Source: an uncultured Oscillospiraceae bacterium
GTDB lineage: Bacteria > Bacillota > Clostridia > Oscillospirales > Ruminococcaceae
Direction of reading: 5' to 3'
DNA length: 6,603 nt
NCBI GenBank assembly: GCA_958427155.1
Contig: CAUABB010000082.1
Span: 1-6,603, forward strand
The translations under genes and the position numbers were made by a program. Each line of letters begins with the position of its first letter. Positions within the stretch are counted from its first letter, which is position 1. The notes under the pieces were generated by a model. The model made no database searches and was not told the origin of the DNA. It was given only the letters and a program-made list of their open reading frames with translations. Shown in pieces: positions 6,070-6,603 of this stretch.

Positions 6070-6603
6070 TTATTTTACTTTTTCAAGGAAACGGACAAAA
6101 TAATCTGGCAGATCGCTTTCAAATCTCATTCGTTTACCATTTTCAGGATGTGTAAAGCCTATTACCTTTGCATGTAGGCATTGCCCATCCAGCTCAGTAA
6201 TTACCTTTTTAGGACCATAAACGGGATCCCCCGCAACTGGATGTCCAATATAAGACATATGCACCCGAATTTGATGTGTCCTTCCGGTTTCCAGTGTAAC
6301 TCTCAAATGTGTAAATCCTGTCAAACGTTGCAAAACTTTAAAATGAGTAATAGCTTCTCGTGAATGTATCTCCGTAACTGCCATCTTTTTTCTATCTACA
6401 GGATGACGCCCAATTGGAGCTCTGACAGTTCCCTCTTCCTCTTTAAAATAGCCATAAACAATTGTCTCATAAACCCGGTCAAATGAATGATCCTTAATTT
6501 GTTCTGCTAAACACAAATGCGCTCTATCGTTTTTTGCTACCATTAATAATCCGCTGGTGTCTTTATCGATACGATGTACAATTCCAGGACGGATCACCCC
6601 GTT
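6070..6603 (-). CDS. rluD: RluD/YlyB-family 23S rRNA pseudouridine synthase, C-terminal part
   Basis: The last 177 codons of an RNA pseudouridine synthase of the RluA/RluD family; the reading frame continues past the right edge, so the true start is outside. The family's catalytic signature is present near the edge as HRIDKDTSG, with the aspartate nucleophile at visible residue 13. It is followed by APIGRHP, the LETGRTHQIRVH motif, GHPVAGDPVYG and the LHA segment, all in the usual order. Full-length relatives are about 300 residues, so roughly 125 residues are missing, including any N-terminal S4 RNA-binding domain. The product isomerises uridines in 23S rRNA in the cytoplasm; which positions is not decidable here. 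The closest remembered match is B. subtilis YlyB, whose gene follows lspA, so lspA may lie just beyond the edge. The downstream HAD gene begins 2-20 bases after the stop. A GTG at 6597 is in frame but lies in the catalytic core and is not the start. Confidence 0.94.
   Translation of the reverse strand, partial: NGVIRPGIVHRIDKDTSGLLMVAKNDRAHLCLAEQIKDHSFDRVYETIVYGYFKEEEGTVRAPIGRHPVDRKKMAVTEIHSREAITHFKVLQRLTGFTHLRVTLETGRTHQIRVHMSYIGHPVAGDPVYGPKKVITELDGQCLHAKVIGFTHPENGKRMRFESDLPDYFVRFLEKVK

Noticed and set aside
6595..6597. GTG as the start of the pseudouridine synthase
   Set aside because: It lies only nine codons before the catalytic aspartate and in the conserved core. The frame is open through the window edge, so the gene begins outside.
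1..6603. Mobile element, CRISPR array, defence system or RNA gene
   Set aside because: I saw no direct repeat arrays, transposase-like frames, tRNA-like cloverleaf or long structured leader. Nearly all sequence is accounted for by seven recognisable genes.

Overview
This window reads as an ordinary chromosomal segment from a spore-forming, moderately AT-rich Firmicute, most likely a member of the Clostridia. The grounds are strong AGGAGG-type ribosome binding sites, split transketolase subunits, a SpoIVFA/SpoIVFB-like sporulation pair and a YlyB/RluD-type pseudouridine synthase. All seven genes lie on the minus strand, so transcription runs from right to left. Nothing convincing is encoded on the plus strand. 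There is no tRNA, rRNA, CRISPR array, insertion sequence or phage gene, and no gene-free stretch longer than about 140 bases.

Right half, in order of transcription: the C-terminal part of an RluD-family 23S rRNA pseudouridine synthase (its start lies beyond the right edge), a Cof-type HAD phosphatase, then the N-terminal and C-terminal subunits of a split transketolase. Spacings are short (2-20, 54 and 45 bases). The series ends at a perfect 12-bp GC-rich hairpin with a T-tract just after the last transketolase gene, which suggests one operon with a clear end. The two transketolase halves together make a thiamine-diphosphate enzyme of the non-oxidative pentose phosphate pathway.

Left half: after the terminator comes a second unit. 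It holds a single-pass membrane protein with an extracytoplasmic M23 (LytM) domain, an overlapping M50 site-2 protease, and a large radical SAM protein that leaves the window at the left edge. The M23-M50 pair matches SpoIVFA-SpoIVFB in order, topology and motifs; in Bacillus subtilis that pair controls intramembrane processing of pro-sigma-K in the mother cell. The radical SAM protein belongs to the group annotated as 'B12-binding domain-containing radical SAM' (TIGR03960-like), whose function is unknown.

I did not find an obviously new system. The points most worth a second look are the intact catalytic residues in the SpoIVFA-like protein, the short SpoIVFB without a CBS domain, and the coupling of this sporulation pair to an uncharacterised radical SAM gene. 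Gene calls are strong; promoters and small inverted repeats are tentative.
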